Positions 45,901 through 61,162 are shown, counted from the stretch's first letter. The stretch: 64,000 bases of DNA from Beta vulgaris subsp. vulgaris (GCF_026745355.1 NC_079206.1:32800653-32864652), one strand, 5' to 3'. A program made the numbers and translations. Notes: generated from the letters alone by a model not told the origin.

Positions 45901-48900
45901 TTTTCTAATTAATTTATTTTTCCAGTGTCCTTCGCTAAATTTGCTTATTTGGTGATATAATCTTTGAATTTTCGAAGTAATGTACTATCTTAACTTTCAT
46001 TGGCGAATTTTTCTTACGTGGCACTAGAATATTTAAAATCTCAAGTAAATTAATTATCTTCGATCCAATTGGTTAGGAACGGGTGTTTGCTTATGTGACG
46101 CTCCAATGCTTCCAAAATTAGCCTCTTTTATATATATGTATATATTATACTTCTTCCATTCCATGAATATTGCAATGACTATAACATTATTCACAAATCC
46201 CCGTTGACCACCTATTGTGATTTATGCGCAAAGAAAAATATTGTCAGGCGGTGATCTTGTTAGATTCATCTCAATATATACTTTTAGAATACCAACTATT
46301 TTATAATTTTTACTTATAGGTAACTATATAATATTGATGGTCAAAGTTGTGTTTTCGGAAGCATAAAATTCTATATGTTGAATTTTAACGAAAGAGAGGA
46401 AGTATATCAATACACACTGACAAATTGTCAAATCACAATTAGTCCTAAAAAGTGTGAGGAATCAGTACGGAAGGAGGGAGTAGCATATTAATTATGCAGG
46501 GAAAGAACATTGGTTGGTTTCCGATTGTATAAATTCTATGCTAGTTTAAGCACATAAAAAGTGCCAATTTTTTTAATGCATATACAAATTTCCGTGCTGC
46601 TTTTTGTACTATGTGGATCTTTATTTATTCATATGTGTTTTGGATATCTTTCTCCAGGTTAATATAAGATACTGGATTGATGGTGTTGAAAAAGGGCTTT
46701 TGAGTGCAGTAACTGCAAAATTTGGTCCTTACCCTCTTTTCGAGAAGAAAAGTCGTAAACTACCAGTTGTATCTACGGATCCCTTGAATGGTTGCTCTGA
46801 ACTGTCATCAAAGGTCAGTGTTCCAAGAACTAGGCACCTTGTTTGCTTTCCCTTTTTTTTTTTTGGCAAGGGATGGAGGGATGGGAGATATAGAAGCTTA
46901 AGGGTATACAATGCACAAAAATTAGATGTGAAGGCCTGAAGGGGGTCTTTGTGAATATTGCGGATGGATGAGGGTATCGTATTGATACTGCTGTTTCTCA
47001 TGAATTCATCTTACCCTTACAAGTCAAATATTGAGTTGTCTAGACCCATTGGTGAGGATCTATGCTTCATGATATTTTAGGCTGCGATCCCGGACTCGGC
47101 TGCATGTAGTCTCAAGAGTACAACAATATATTATTTCTTATAGATGGTTTTGCCATGGTTCTCTTAATGAGTTTGAATTGGCAATACTCTCAGTTCAATT
47201 GTAGATGGCACACGGAATTTGTCTAGAAGAATTTCCATACACCATATTGGTTAGTAGCTATATTTACGGAGGAAAAGTTGCTTAGCTGCTTAAGCTTTAC
47301 ATTATTGCACAACCATTGGAAGTGACTGGTTGGTCAAAGTGTGTATGCTTCAATAATTAACAAGAATAGCTGAATACGCTAACAAAGCATGGTCGTTTGG
47401 GTGAGTGGGTAAGGTTGTAAGGTAGTTTTTCTTTTCCCCTTTAACCACAAAACGGGAAACCTAGTCACGAATAATAGACCTCGTCATTGGAGAGGGTAGC
47501 CCATGGCTAAAGGGTTAGGATCAATCTTAAAGGGCTTTTATTGGACAGGGAATTAATGGACAGAATCATTATTGGACAGGATCATTATAGGGCCGATAAA
47601 CTATCCCAATAATTTTGAAAAATAAAATAGATATTGTAAAAAATTACATATACGGATTCGTTTTCAATTATACTCACTTTTGTCTCTCTCCGTTCACTAT
47701 TTTTCTTTCCCGTTTATCGACCCGCCCATTACCGGTCCACATTGACCCGACCCGCTAGGACCCTTTATGAGTTGACCCTTCTATGTCCCGACTCACTTTT
47801 GACCCGCACCGACCCGCCTAATAACCAGGTGTAGTCACGATCATTGTTGACTTGAATTTTTCAGGTTTCACTTGGACAACACTAGATACTTGGAAAGCTA
47901 AGTTTTTGAGGTAGCGAACTTACCTGAAATATGCTTAACATCTTATTTCTTTATTGAAAAAAGGTTGCATTTGGGTAGTATGGAAATGTAAAATTGTAGA
48001 TGTTTTGGTCTCTTGAAACATCAAAAAAGCTGGAGTGACATTTGATAACACGTGTGAAGAACATGCGTGTGTGTTGCCTACCATGAGACATCCAAAAAGA
48101 GGGAAAAAGTGATTTGACTGATTAAAGTTAAATTGAGATTTGTTTCTCTCTCTACTCTCTCTATTAAGCTCATCATGATACCATGAGCATTGTGGTAATT
48201 GCTAATGGCTAATTGTTCTTGTAGAAAGATGATGAAAACTAGGAGTTGTCTGACTCCAGAGATATGATAGTATGAGACCCTTATAGTGACATTTTGTTGT
48301 GTAGAAAGAGCATTAAAAACACTTATTAATAGTGGGTACTAATAGGTGGACTAAATGAACGAGGTAGCATAGGGACTTTTGGGCTTTTAGGAAGGAGGTG
48401 AACCACTCCAAAAAGTCTGTAGGCTTTTTGTCTAGATATATTAATTCCTTTTTCCGCTTTATAATTGACGATACTTTTGTTTAGTAAATTAATCAAACAA
48501 TGTTTACATTGACAAATTAACTTTTTTAAGCTTAAAATTATTATTGTTGTGAGAAGAAATTGATAATTTTTTTTTCCGAATCTTAATCATTATTTACTTG
48601 ATTCATATTTGCTTGCACTCTACTGTTTCCTTGTTCCCCTTTTCCAAATAATTGTTTACCGATTTTTTATTCAGCGCTGCCGTATTTTTATAGCTTTTGA
48701 TTGTCAATTCTTCTACAAGCCCTCATAAATAATGCTAAATCTTATTGTTCTCTATTTCCAATTTTTATTTGAACGGCGAAGGCTCCTGTGAAGGTTAATC
48801 TGGTTTGTAGATCTTACTTTGGATAATCCTGATTTTCGTCATAACCTTTACATGAGGGCTGCTTTATAGACCCTTGTCTATTGATGCCTTTGCCCTTTCA

Positions 48901-51900
48901 TATTTATGATGTTATCCGTCATTGTGAGGAGCTTATGCCATATGGAATAAGTTTTTTAGGTGTCATTGTGCTCTGTTTAGAGACGCAAGTGAGATAGGTT
49001 GGCTTCCGCGATACAAACTACATAAGATGCTTCCGATTTGTGCTTTTCTGAGGTGCTTGTGGTGTGACTGGAGCATATTGACCACGTTTTAACTTACGAG
49101 ATAAGGGATGTTCAGGTGTTATGAACTTCAAAACTTACGAGATAAGTTATTTTTTCTACCCTCTTTATGTTCACTTATATCGGGTGCTTTCTGATTGTAT
49201 CTGGCATTTAGCATGTGGTGTTATCTACATGTATTCTTTAATTGTTTTCTTCTTAAAGGAGGAAACCTTGAAAAAATATATTGGTGAGATACAAATGAAA
49301 TGGGCAATAATAGGTATATGGGTGATGGACACATTTTGATAGTTTACTTATCTAGGATTTGAGTCTGGAAGTTATGTATTTGGTAGGTGGTGGATGTACA
49401 AACCTTAGTTTTAAAAAAAGCGCGCCTAGGCGCCAGCAAAAACGCATCCTCCACCTCAGGCGAGGCGGAGAACGAGAGGTGAGCCAAGGCGCACAAAGGC
49501 GGACGCTTTTGCAAAGGTGCGAGGCGCACAAGGCGGTCGCCTTTTGTTGAGAGGCGCGCGTGACCATTTACGTGCCATTTTTTTTGTTTTCAATGTGTTT
49601 GAACGTTAAACTCGCTAACCCTAGGACTCGACAAAGGGAAATAATTCCCACACTGCCCGACAAACCCTAGAGATCTCTCCACAACAGCGGTCCTCGTCGG
49701 TGATACAGCGGCCTTCGCAACGTTCGTCGCCGGTGGTCGCCAGTAAGTCTCTCTTTTCTTCTCTTCGTCTTTTCTTTGTTTCTTTTTTCTTTTTTTTTTT
49801 CTGATTTATATCTTGTTTCTTCTTTCTTCTCCGATTTCTATCTTTCCTCTCTCACCTTTTTTTTTTTTTCCTGATTTCTTCGCTGGTATACGTCGCCGGT
49901 GCTAGAAAAACCCTAGAAAGTTCTCTGTTTCTTTTTTTCCTTTGTCTTTTTTGTTCTCTGTTTCGTTTTTCTAATATATGTCTTTCGTTTTTTATTCTCC
50001 TTTTCGTTTTTTTTAAGTAGTAGGAATTTATACAGTGACTTAGTATTATGTTTAGGCACTATATTACTATATTTGAATATATAATATTATAGTATCATGG
50101 TGAGTAATAGCATTTGAGCATTATGCTATATAATTTATATTATTACTATTATAGTAGTACTAATAGTATTATAGTGATTTCTAATATTATCCTTTTATAA
50201 TTTATAGTATTATCTTTTTATGGGTCTTTAATATAATATTTATGTTGTATTAAGTATTATGTGCTTTTATATTAGATTTCTAATCATTTTGGCATCAAAG
50301 GTGCGCCTCACCTACGGGACGCGTGCGCTTGCGCCTCGGTGCGCTTTGCGCCTCGCGCCTTTTAAAACTAAGGTACAAACATTGCATACAGGTATAGGTT
50401 TCTCCAGCGACATCCATGGTGCCTTTTCCCATCGCCTTTCTTATGTGAAATAACATGCTTCTGCAATGGACGACTAACCTAACTCTGAAACCACTTTGCT
50501 GTTTACTACCATAGGGAGCTAAACATTTTAGTTCAACAGCCTGTAGCCCTAAAGAAACGAATTAAAGAAGAGGAAGGTCTTCTTATGGGAGCCCCAGATC
50601 CATAATGTTTGTCTTGATGAGTGAATGACCTTAGCCTTTATCTTGAAACATCTTTCTCTTGGAAAAGCATCAAAGTAGGTATGGTCTCCGAATGCTCCTC
50701 GTATGATGCATAGCTTGAACTCGTTCATCTGAAAATTTAAACTAGGCTTTTGAGCTTGTTTTATAGTTGCCTTTTTAAAGTAAAGAAGCCCTCAACAAGA
50801 CCTTCCGCTGTTTAATCAGCTCCTACATGTAAAGAATATCTATTTATGATGTATATAGTTGATTGGATATGATTATGTCAGTGGAAGAGGAGCCACCTTC
50901 CACAAATTTTATCTATTTATTCTTGATTGAGGGAGAATCGCAAAAGGCTGTTTGGCCATCTAAAACAGAGACCAAGTAATGCATCGATAAGGAGGCTTGA
51001 AGAGTGGTGAAGTGATGAGGGATTGTGAGGTAGGGGGAGACCTAAGAAAACATGGGTAAGGGTGATTGAGACTAATATGAGTCTATATGGGCTTGAGGAA
51101 AATATGGCGTTGGGTAGGGCAAAGTGGAGGGAGGATATATCTATGCAGATGACATGACTTGAGTGTATACTTTTTACCATTTGGTTCCTTTTAATTAATT
51201 TATTGTGTATTTGCAACTTTTTGTCCATTAAGCACATTTTATTTTTTCTCTTTCTTAAGGTTTTCTCAAACCTTTGCATTTGTTTTCCTTATTTCTCTTT
51301 TTTTGGGGGTCTTTCTACATCTCCTCTTAGCCGTTTCTAGTAGACCTACCTTATATTTTATTTTTATCCTCATTTTGTAGTTTTCACTTTACACCACCCT
51401 CTTTTTCTTGTTTCTTATGTTTTGTCTAATCTTCCTGAGTTACTTCCCTCACTTTGACTTTCTCAATTTTCTTTGCTTACCCTAACTTATTATTTACTTT
51501 TCTATTTCACTTTTTACGGAGGGTTCTTTATCACTGTTCATGTCAGCCGACCCCAAATCATTTTGGGGTTGTAATATTTCTTTATGAAGTTGGTGACTGG
51601 ATAAGATTAGATTTCTGAAGAGTTTGGAAGAGGAGTAACTTTCACAATCTTTTCATCCTTGTCTTATTGTTAGTAACACGAGTATGCAGATGCTATCTTG
51701 TGAGGTTTCGAGGTTCCGAATCTGCGTTGTTCAGTTTGGTTTTTCTAAATGTGGGATGTTTTTCCTTTCGCAGCTGCCTAATATGCGACCACTTGTAATA
51801 TGAAGCTTTGAGATGTTTCGAAGGAGGCTTGCATGTGGAATCTGGACCTCTTTTCAGGAGGGATTGATTTACCCTCCTGACATGTATTGTTTGCCATTCT

Positions 51901-54900
51901 GGCTAGTGTATCTGCTAAATTGGAGAAGTATTGAATGAGATTTCCTATGTGCTAGGAATCAAGATGGGTTTTTTTACTGTTAGGTAGGAGTAATTGTGAT
52001 CCTCCAAGCAAGAGGGACCTTCGAAGCAGGCCCCTTTGTAATGTGAACAAAATACTTAGCAAAGTGGTGTTGGTGATCTGCTAAGATGAGGAGGCACCGT
52101 GGAGGAACGCTGAGAAATTTGTTGAGGTAGGTTTGCTTTGTCCACTTTCCATGGAGCAGCCTTTTACCAATTTAAGAGATCTGTATTCTTTCAGTCTTCA
52201 GCTGGTTTTAAGGCTGGGAGTGTAGTGGAGGAATTGTTTTGGCATGACTTTTGGTTTTGGGGTAAACTCTTAAAAGCTCCGAGAGTATTAGCTGATAGCT
52301 TATTATGTTTTAACTAGCTGATTTTTTTAGCGGTTTGTATGAAGGTGTTTGGTACGTAGTTGATTGCTACTTGATTGTGGTAAATGATCTTAAGGACATG
52401 GGCATATCCATTATTGTACATGGATATACCTTGGTAAGGGCAGTAATTTTTCAAGAACTTTTTAATAGATGTACCCACTCATTTCCGAACCTCTAATGTC
52501 AAGAAGCTGCTCCCCCAAGCTTTCTCAAAAAGAGCTTTTTGGGCCTTTCAAATATTTCAAATCTCTTGTTGCCAAACGCTTAAATTAGAGGATTGACTAG
52601 TCAAATCCTCTAATATGAATTCACACCTCTAATTTTTCCCCAAACCTCTCTTTACGAAACAGGGCTATAGTTGTCAAAATCAATAGAACTTTTTCATAGA
52701 ATTCTGAATGATGTGGAAGAAGAAGATACGTTGTTGTTTTTTCATTATTTGAATGGAAAGGGAATCTTTTCTATAAGAAGTTAAACCAAAATTATTCAGG
52801 TCCTGACTTCCCAGCCTAGGTTACTTTGAAATAAAAAAAATGTCCCTCCTATGACGCAGGTTCCTTTGCTGCCAAGGGAGAGAGACCAACAGAGAAATGT
52901 ACCTAAGAGAAGAAAGATTTACTTTGGCATGTTGTTGCTAATGCCAAAGTGGGGCAAGAATCTGCTGATCACCTCTTACTGTTCTGCCTTTGGGTTCCTT
53001 CTTGTTGGCACACATGTCTTTCTTTGTTGGTTCAAGCATTAAGGCCAGATATGCTCTTATCGCAAGGAAAAGAAAGATGGAGGAGATAACCGTTACATGG
53101 TTCCTCCAAAGGAAGGGAACCGAGGGTCTTCCTATTATTTTGGTTTTTTTGCAGTCAGCTTTCCTTCTTATCGTTTCTTTTGTTAAGGATCTCTTCTACC
53201 ATCTCTAGGGTGTTGAAAAGATCTCCTATACTTTATTGGCCATAAATAGTCTCAAAACTTCAAAGTCAAATCTCGTCATAATTTACATTTGCTTTACACT
53301 AGGAATAAACTCAATCTGCAAAAGCATACACCTGTGATGTGTTTTTTTTGGCTACGGCAATAAATACATTAGGAGACTTAAGTTCTTGCATTGCGTTCGA
53401 CTTTTTTGCTGCAAAGGTTGTTTGAGGTGGTATGCCCAAATTGTGGTTTGGCAAGTTCCTCTTAGCTATGCTGGGCTGGGGAGGCAAAAGAGGAGTTCAG
53501 GGGTCTGTTTACTCGAGGTTGGTTTGTTCAATTAATCTGTTGGTGTATTATATAGTTGAAGTTAGAGAATCTATCGCAATACGTCTGATAATGATTAATG
53601 CAAGATGAGAACATATAATAGATTACCAGGCGTGGACTAAACTTGATGATCTCTATTGGTGATTGCAGGAATTTTTGTGCAGTTTTCTTCTATGAACTAA
53701 ATAGATAATTTTTTGTAATTTTGCGTTCCCCCCCCCCCCCTTTCAAAATTACCATTATAAAGTCATGATGCTACTGAGTCAGTAAATCTTAGTTGAACTC
53801 TGTTGCAGGTGAGTCAATCAGTTGCACTGTCGACTCGTGGTGACTGCGAGTACACAACCAAGGGAAAAGTTGCTCAATCTGGTGGTGCTGCAGCCTTAAT
53901 AGTCATGAATAACATTGAAGGTTGGATTTAGCTTTTAAGGTGTTGATTAATTATCGTTTCTATTTCCTTTATATTTTGTTTCCAATACTTACCAATACAA
54001 AGTCCTAGTTAACTTAACTTAGTACTCGAAATGGAAAAGAACCAATGGGAATATATGTCAGTGAGAAAATTGATATTTTGGAGAATTAGTGAGAGACATG
54101 GGAACATCTAACGGTAGAGAACTATATCGAAGAGGATAGAGTATAGCACACAACCAAAACAAATAATTGTCATTTTTCTGTATCCAATAGTGGCAGAAGA
54201 AATCTGTATAACACCACTTCTTTTTTGTGTTTTTCTGTGGCTTGATTCTAGCTAGTTATACAGTCAGTCCCGAGATAGTTTTTAGTTTTGTAGCAGCATT
54301 GGATTTTACTTAACATTATGATGGTGAGAAACTGAGATCAGATGAATCTGTGTGCGACCTTACCCTGTTGGGTCCTTCTTAGATTATGTTGCTATGTATA
54401 TTGCTGATGAAGATCACATCTGGGTCGGAGAGTAGAGGGGAGAGAACGGAGAGTAGAGGGGAGAGAACGGAGAGTAGAGGGGAGAGAAGGAGCAGAGAGT
54501 AAGGAGAGATGGTCAACAAGAAGAGGAAAGGAGAGTAAGGAGAGATGGTCAACAAGAAGAGGAAAAGAGAGAAAACAGATGGCTGGGAAGAAGATGAAAG
54601 GTTGTTCTCTGTTAAAAAGAGAGAAAACTCCACGTTAAATTTTTTTCGTGTCAGTTAAAATATTATCCATTACTTGGGGATTTAAGAAGACCAGACTGCA
54701 GGATATGTAGCAGCAGTAATTCAAAATTTAGCCTTAGATCCCAAAGAAAACAAAATCTAAGCTACGGAAAACTGCAACTTCAATATGTTGTACAATTAGC
54801 AAAAAGTACATGACTTATATAAGAGGAGAGTATATTGGCAAGTTGCATAGAGTCCTAGATGGAAAATAGACGGGAAAAATTGTATCTTCATATCATTAGG

Positions 54901-57900
54901 AGACAATTCTAAAATTTTTCCATGGAGTATTTGATTACCACTACAAAGAAGCGAGATATAATAATTCGTTCCACAAAGCCTTGTGAGTGGTTATTCCGGA
55001 GAAGATTGATAAAGAACCTAAGGAATTACTAGATATGCATATCTCTAGATAGGTTCCTCATTCCTCCTTATTCCTGTCATAGCTGTCTGTAATTTTGATA
55101 AAGGCAAGCCTGCTGAGGCCCATAAACTCAAACAATCTGTTGCTAAGCTTGCTGGCCATCTTAGAGTCCAATAAAGATGATTTTGATTGTTGTAAGCACA
55201 AAACACCTCAGGCAAATAGGCCGGTGTGATTTACATATTATGCATTGTGATCTTTAAGTCTTTCCAAATAGAAGTTTAAGTGAGAGCCTTAACTTTTATA
55301 GGAACTTGGGTTTTCAAGGGTAGATGATTTAGCTAGCATTTATGTAGTGCAAGGACAAAGTGAGTTGCCTCACCAGATGTTCGAAGCTTGATGATCGAAA
55401 AGTGCCAAAGTTTTCTCGTCATTGGGGATTCCTATGCCTCTTGCAAGTGAAAATTCATGAAAGAACTCAGGGATATTTTATGTTAAGTCAAAGTTAGGAA
55501 GGATGAAGAGAAGATATAGAAAGTGGAACTGAATTTTTAACCCACAATTGCGGAATGTAAAACGAAATGCACAAGGGCCAAAGCTTTAAACTCTTGACCT
55601 CTTACACTTAGCTACATCAACACGAGTTTTATGCCATTTTTTTGAGACTTAAGAGTTAAGAGGTACAGAGTATCATGTAGATTACATTTAAAAGAATTTT
55701 TTTTTTTTTTTGGGGGGGGGGGGGCGGTTGGAAGGTTTTTTTGTTAAAGGGAGAATTATACTTAAATTTTAGACATTAGATATACCTAAGTAAAGTTGAT
55801 TAGTGACATAAAAGAATGTAAAGAATATCCCATTGATAAGAAAGACAAGTTCCCACTTTTAAGTTACTTGCATTTTCCTTTGCACATGTGAGAGATGTGA
55901 CACTGAAGCCCAAGGTTTCTCCCCAAAGTCTTTCATCTTTTTACTTTTTTCCATGGTCGGTAACTTGGAGACTTATGCCATATTCCCTTTTCCTTTCAGA
56001 ATGTTAGTAAAAGAGGTCATTAACTACTATACCATAGTTCGAAAATACGATTGCGGTAATGGTCACCGTGATGCGAGAACGGGGATGATACGGTTGTTGT
56101 ACCTTTAAATATGGGCTTAAATCATGAAATATCCCTAAAGCCCGCCTAAAATGTGATTTTTTATACCTTTACGATGCGGGTAATATCGGCTCGGTTGATT
56201 TGAAAACCTCTACGACATGGACGATACGATACATTACGGGATTGTTTTTACACCATGTACTATACTCTTATCAAATTGTGATAAGAAAATAGAAGGGTAA
56301 ATTGGCAAGCATCCCTTTGTTTCTGTTTTGTATTAAAGTGCTCGGTGCTATGGAAAAAAAAGTTTACAAGAATCTTAACTTTGGCTAGATTCTTAGACAA
56401 TCCTATGTATTACCCAGTGTAACATAATTCGCTTTTCAGTTCGCGGTTCACTCAAAATGGGGAAAAAATAGGCGAACACCGACCATAATTCACTTTTTTT
56501 GGGTCGCAGTTTGCGGAAAGACTACGGAGTTATGTGATACTGGTCACTATTACCTCAAAATAGTCCATGGGTTTGGGGTTCTTCTGAGTCAAAAGAAGTC
56601 GATGTTAGTTTTAATGACAATAAATGAATAAATATTGGGAAATTTCCTAAGGTAGGTACCCGTGAGGTTTGACGTAATTCTCAAATTACCCCTCACATTT
56701 GGGAAATTCCTCAGATATCCCTGAACTTTGTCTTTGGGCTCAAAATACCCTTATCATACACCGAAATTCAAGTGCATTAATTTCCTAAGGTACCCTTGAA
56801 AGTTAAACTTTGAGCTTCAAAATTCAATGAGGGTACTTTGAGAATTAAGCCAAACCTCAAGGGTACCTCAAGAAATTTCCCATAAATATTCCCTCCGCCC
56901 TCAAGTACTTGAATTGTATACTACTTTGGCCAATCCATAAATAATTGTCTTTTTACCTTGCATGAAAAATTATCCTGCCCATTATACTAAACCTGTGTGA
57001 TGTGGGTCCCTCTACTAACTATCTCTGTCACACTCTCTTTTCGTAATGTGGTGATGTGAGGCCCTCAGCTAATTATCTTTCTCTCAATCAATTTTTAATG
57101 TTGCTTTACTCCAGCTACTAAAAAATCTGCAATCCTATACTCTTATGTGTGCCAAACCTAATAGGATAATTAATTGAGGACCGTGGGTGTATATGTATAT
57201 TTCTCTTTTAAAGTTACTTTTGTTATAGAATGGTGAAAGCTTATTCCTAATGTTTGGTTCATTCGAACCATCCGCTTATTAAAGGAAGGATAGAGAAAAT
57301 ATAACGGGATAAGGAAGGAGAGACAAAAAAGGGGAGGAAGTGTCCAAAATACAATCAAGTGGCGACTTTTATTTCTGTCCTCTGCCAACTGTGTTCTTTT
57401 TGTTTTTTCCCACATTCAGGTTGTATTGGTTTTCACTACTTTTTAAGCCATCTTATGATCTCTTTGGTGCTAGCTGTTTTCCTTTTTTAGCCACGGCATC
57501 ATAAGAAAACATGTTTTTTGTTTGTTCTTTTTTTTTTTTCCTTTTTTGCCACTTGGAGATGATCAATTTTGTAATTATAATGTCCGAGTGCCTCTTCTTG
57601 CATCGTGTTTCATCTGTTTGAACTTTTGTGTGTGTTTTCTTAGTTTGATGTTGACAAAACATAGATATCTACAAGTTACTGTTAGTTTGGAATAATATTT
57701 GCCAGTTGACCGTTGATCATAGAAAATATAAGTCAAATTTTTGTACCCATCTGAACTTAAATATTATAAGAAAATTATTCTTAAAGCTAAAAAATATACT
57801 CCCTCTGTTTTCTTTTGTTGTTCCTATTTGGAATCGGGAAGAAACCAATGCCACTCAAAATATGGGCAAGATTCCACTATTTTATATAAAATTAAATTAA

Positions 57901-60900
57901 CTAAAAATATTTTTTTTTTGCCCTTTTGAGTTATTTTACGTTAGGAAAACGATGATACAAAAATTTTGAGGGGGTAAAAGAGTAAAGTAACTACAAACTA
58001 GTGTGAACACATTTATTGCTCTTTGAGTTTCTCTATGTTAGACAACCAATTAGGCAAAATTTTGAGGGGTTCAAACTTAAAAGGTTAAAATTGACTACTA
58101 AATAGTATGAAAACACATTTATTGCAACATAAAACTAATGGGAAATTTAATCAATAAATTATATTATTTATGGGAAGATTTAAAATAGGAGCAACATATT
58201 GAAATTTCTCAATCGGGAATACTGGAACAACAAAAGAAAATGGAGTGAGTATATTACAAAATAAATCAGGTAGACGCAACGGAGTATTTTAAATTAAAAA
58301 GATACTCAAACGATATTGGGTTCCATATCTAGTTCCAAAAGGTTAAATCAGATAAGATGTAAGGGGATTAGTTTCATTCTTGAAGTGAACCAAACACATG
58401 GTATCAGGAATCAAGTTCCATACACCACCCGAGTTTCGTTCTTGATTCAAGTTCTACTGGCTTATGAACCAAACACCCACCTAACAATCTTAGCTTTGGA
58501 CACTTTTGAGTGTACGAGCCAACTCAAAATTTAAGAAAACTGCCAAAGCTAATAAAAGTCCATTGAGTTTATCCAACATAATAAGTGATGTCTTATATCT
58601 GGAATGAACTGATTTGCTAATATCTTCTCTCATCTTGTAGCTTTAGAGGAGATGTCTTGTTCGAAGAATGAGACTGATTTGGACATTACTATTCCTGTTG
58701 TCATGATCTTGAAATCTGGAGGAGACATTCTAAACAAAGCTGTGGAAGCCAGGAATAGAGGTAACTGTTTCATCTTTTGGCTGAGTGCAACTCTTGGGAT
58801 GTTCTTGCCAGAAAAAGGGAGATTGGTTGTGTGAGGAGCCAAAGAGTTAGCCTTTGGAGTAGAAGTATGGATTCAAATATTATAACATATATGTATATAT
58901 ATATGTATCATTTCTTTTTGTTAATGTTTTCAGTGGAAGTGCAAGTATACTTGGCAAAACGTTCAGTTATTGATCTTTCTAATAGCTCAATATGGGTGAT
59001 ATCTCTTGCAACACTAATTATTGCTTCAGTCTGGCCGGATCTAATACCACATGAGAAAAGTGATGAAGAATATGATGAATTGTCACCAAAGGTTACTACT
59101 TAAATTTTATTTCTGAAAGTTCAAAAAATATTATCCTTCGTCATCAATGTGTTTTTTATGTGCTTACAAGTTTTAGCTACTATCTTTCAAATAGTGTTCT
59201 CTGTGCTTGGAGCCTTGGACTACGATGCTATATGATATTTAGATGTGAATTTTCTTCTTTTAGAATCTAATGTTATGGCAGGGAGGAGAAACTTCCTCTT
59301 GATGCAGCCACTTGTACATTTATGCTCTGATTCTTAATTAAGTTGCAGCCTTGCAGGTAGTCCTACTTCATCCGGATAGACATATATCCCCTATAAACCC
59401 CTTTCCTGTTCCTCATTTTTGTAATATTTTTTTTTATGTGTTAATATTTTGTATATTTCAAATATCCTCAAGTGTATGTAACTTATAAACGCATCGGTAG
59501 AAAAACGATGAGCAAGTTAAGTTGACGATATGTTGAACTAGATGGTTGATTTCAAATTTCTGTCCACGAGGGATTATGCACGTACCTATTTTCGGTGAGA
59601 TGCATGCAAAATCATTTAAAACTTCAGGTTTTTGAACGGTTTACATATGCTGACATGCAAAGTTTATGTGCTCTTGTTCTCCATTTTCTTTTAAAACCAT
59701 AAAACTTCTTTCAATTGGATATCGTGACTCGTGAGGTTCTGTGACCTTGAGTATTTTCAAGTTGCTTTGATCTTTAATAATTACAGACTACTGATGAGAA
59801 AATGCAAAGGCCTTTTTCTGGGTTCTCTTTTTTGCTTGGTTTTCAGATTACCTTAATGTTTAACATGTCTGACTTGCTTTTATCACTTGGAAAATGTGAA
59901 GGGAAACTGGGGGCAAAAACCCTCTGTTTGCCTAAATTTGTAAATGATATTGGTGGCTTGGAAAGTTATGATGAACAAAGCTCAGCCCACAATACCTACG
60001 GAGGCAATATCTTTTTCGCCTTCCTTACAATATATCCCATTCTCATCTTCCAAAGACTTCATATCTTTACTTTGTCATCATGTTTAGAACTTCCCCCCCC
60101 ACCCCCCACCCCCCCCGAAATTGATATCTGGGCCCTAGGAGTGAATTGTCTCAGTTAAATCTATTCATCTAGTGATGTCGTCACCTTTATTTTTGGGCAG
60201 GAATCTTCTGCAGCCACAGCCAAGGATGACTCTGAGAACGATATACTTGATATAAGTGTAGTGGGTGCCGTAGTGTTTGTCATTGCAGCTTCTGCCTTCC
60301 TGCTGCTACTATATTTTTTTATGTCATCATGGTTTATCAAGGTGTTGATAATTATGTTCGTAATTGGAGGATCTGAGGTACTTTAATGTTTTAACTCTTA
60401 CATATATGCTGTTGACTGGTAGACAGTAGACATGCTCTGTGGTTAGAGCTGGATTACATTTGACTTCTGCTTTTGAATCGAGATATCTTTCTCCTTCCCA
60501 GTCATGAGGCACTCCGAGGCCAAAAATTGAGTATAAAATTGCTTTGTTAACTATTAGCAGATCTAATTTTCTATAATGTACCCTGGTATCTGCACTTGGA
60601 TATCCTCTTGCATGCCTAGTGTCAATTTTCAGTAAACAAAATATGGAATCTACTAACTATTGAATAATAGTAAATAATACTCCCTCTTCCTGTTAATAGT
60701 TGTTCCACTTTGACTTTTGCACTATTCAGTATTCACATACTCTACTCTGACCTTATTTTTATCTGCAAAACTATAAAAACAAATGTTATCGCCTAAAATA
60801 CTATTAGATTTGTCTCAATGTATATATCTTGTTTCCAAATATCTGTTTTCTTTCTTGTAACAGTTCTGCAATTTACATTCTCTAGCGTATACCATTCATG

Positions 60901-61085
60901 TTTGCCTGTGCTACTTCAATCTAAAGCTTCTCCATATGGTCTATTGTTAAAACTTAGAGATGTTGCATTTAAACTTCTGTGCTCACTTGTACGTTGACCA
61001 TGTCTACAGGGAATTTACTATTGCTTAACAGGCCTTCTGCTTAGGTAAGTCCTTTCAGAATCATTCTGTATGAGGCTATATGCTC

Positions 61086-61162
<77 letters not shown>

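Larger units (their letters stand above)
46814..53808 (+). other. SPPL intron 2 (7.0 kb)
   Basis: Very long intron holding a hAT-type element (49404-50372) and an RTE LINE 3' fragment (about 50935-51575). Elsewhere it is AT-rich with a C run near 53730. No other gene or RNA is recognised. Confidence 0.7.
53921..58640 (+). other. SPPL intron 3 (4.7 kb)
   Basis: Holds a purine minisatellite (54426-54590), a G/C run with a T run near 55695-55728, a Mutator-type MITE, a partial Stowaway and a complete Stowaway. The stretch 55980-56290 has hAT-like words (CGGTAATGGTCACCGTGATG), but I could not bound an element. No gene is seen. Confidence 0.65.

Noticed and set aside
45100..46140. Possible element starting CTAGTTTTGAAACCCGTGCA in SPPL intron 1
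   Set aside because: The start resembles a common plant repeat, but I could find no matching end or target duplication.
55980..56290. Possible hAT-type insertion in SPPL intron 3
   Set aside because: Suggestive CGGTAATGG/CGATACG words only. No inverted ends or 8-bp duplication were found.
59802..60158. 118-codon frame in SPPL intron 5
   Set aside because: It lies between two well-supported SPPL exons, ends in a C run and has no recognisable domain.
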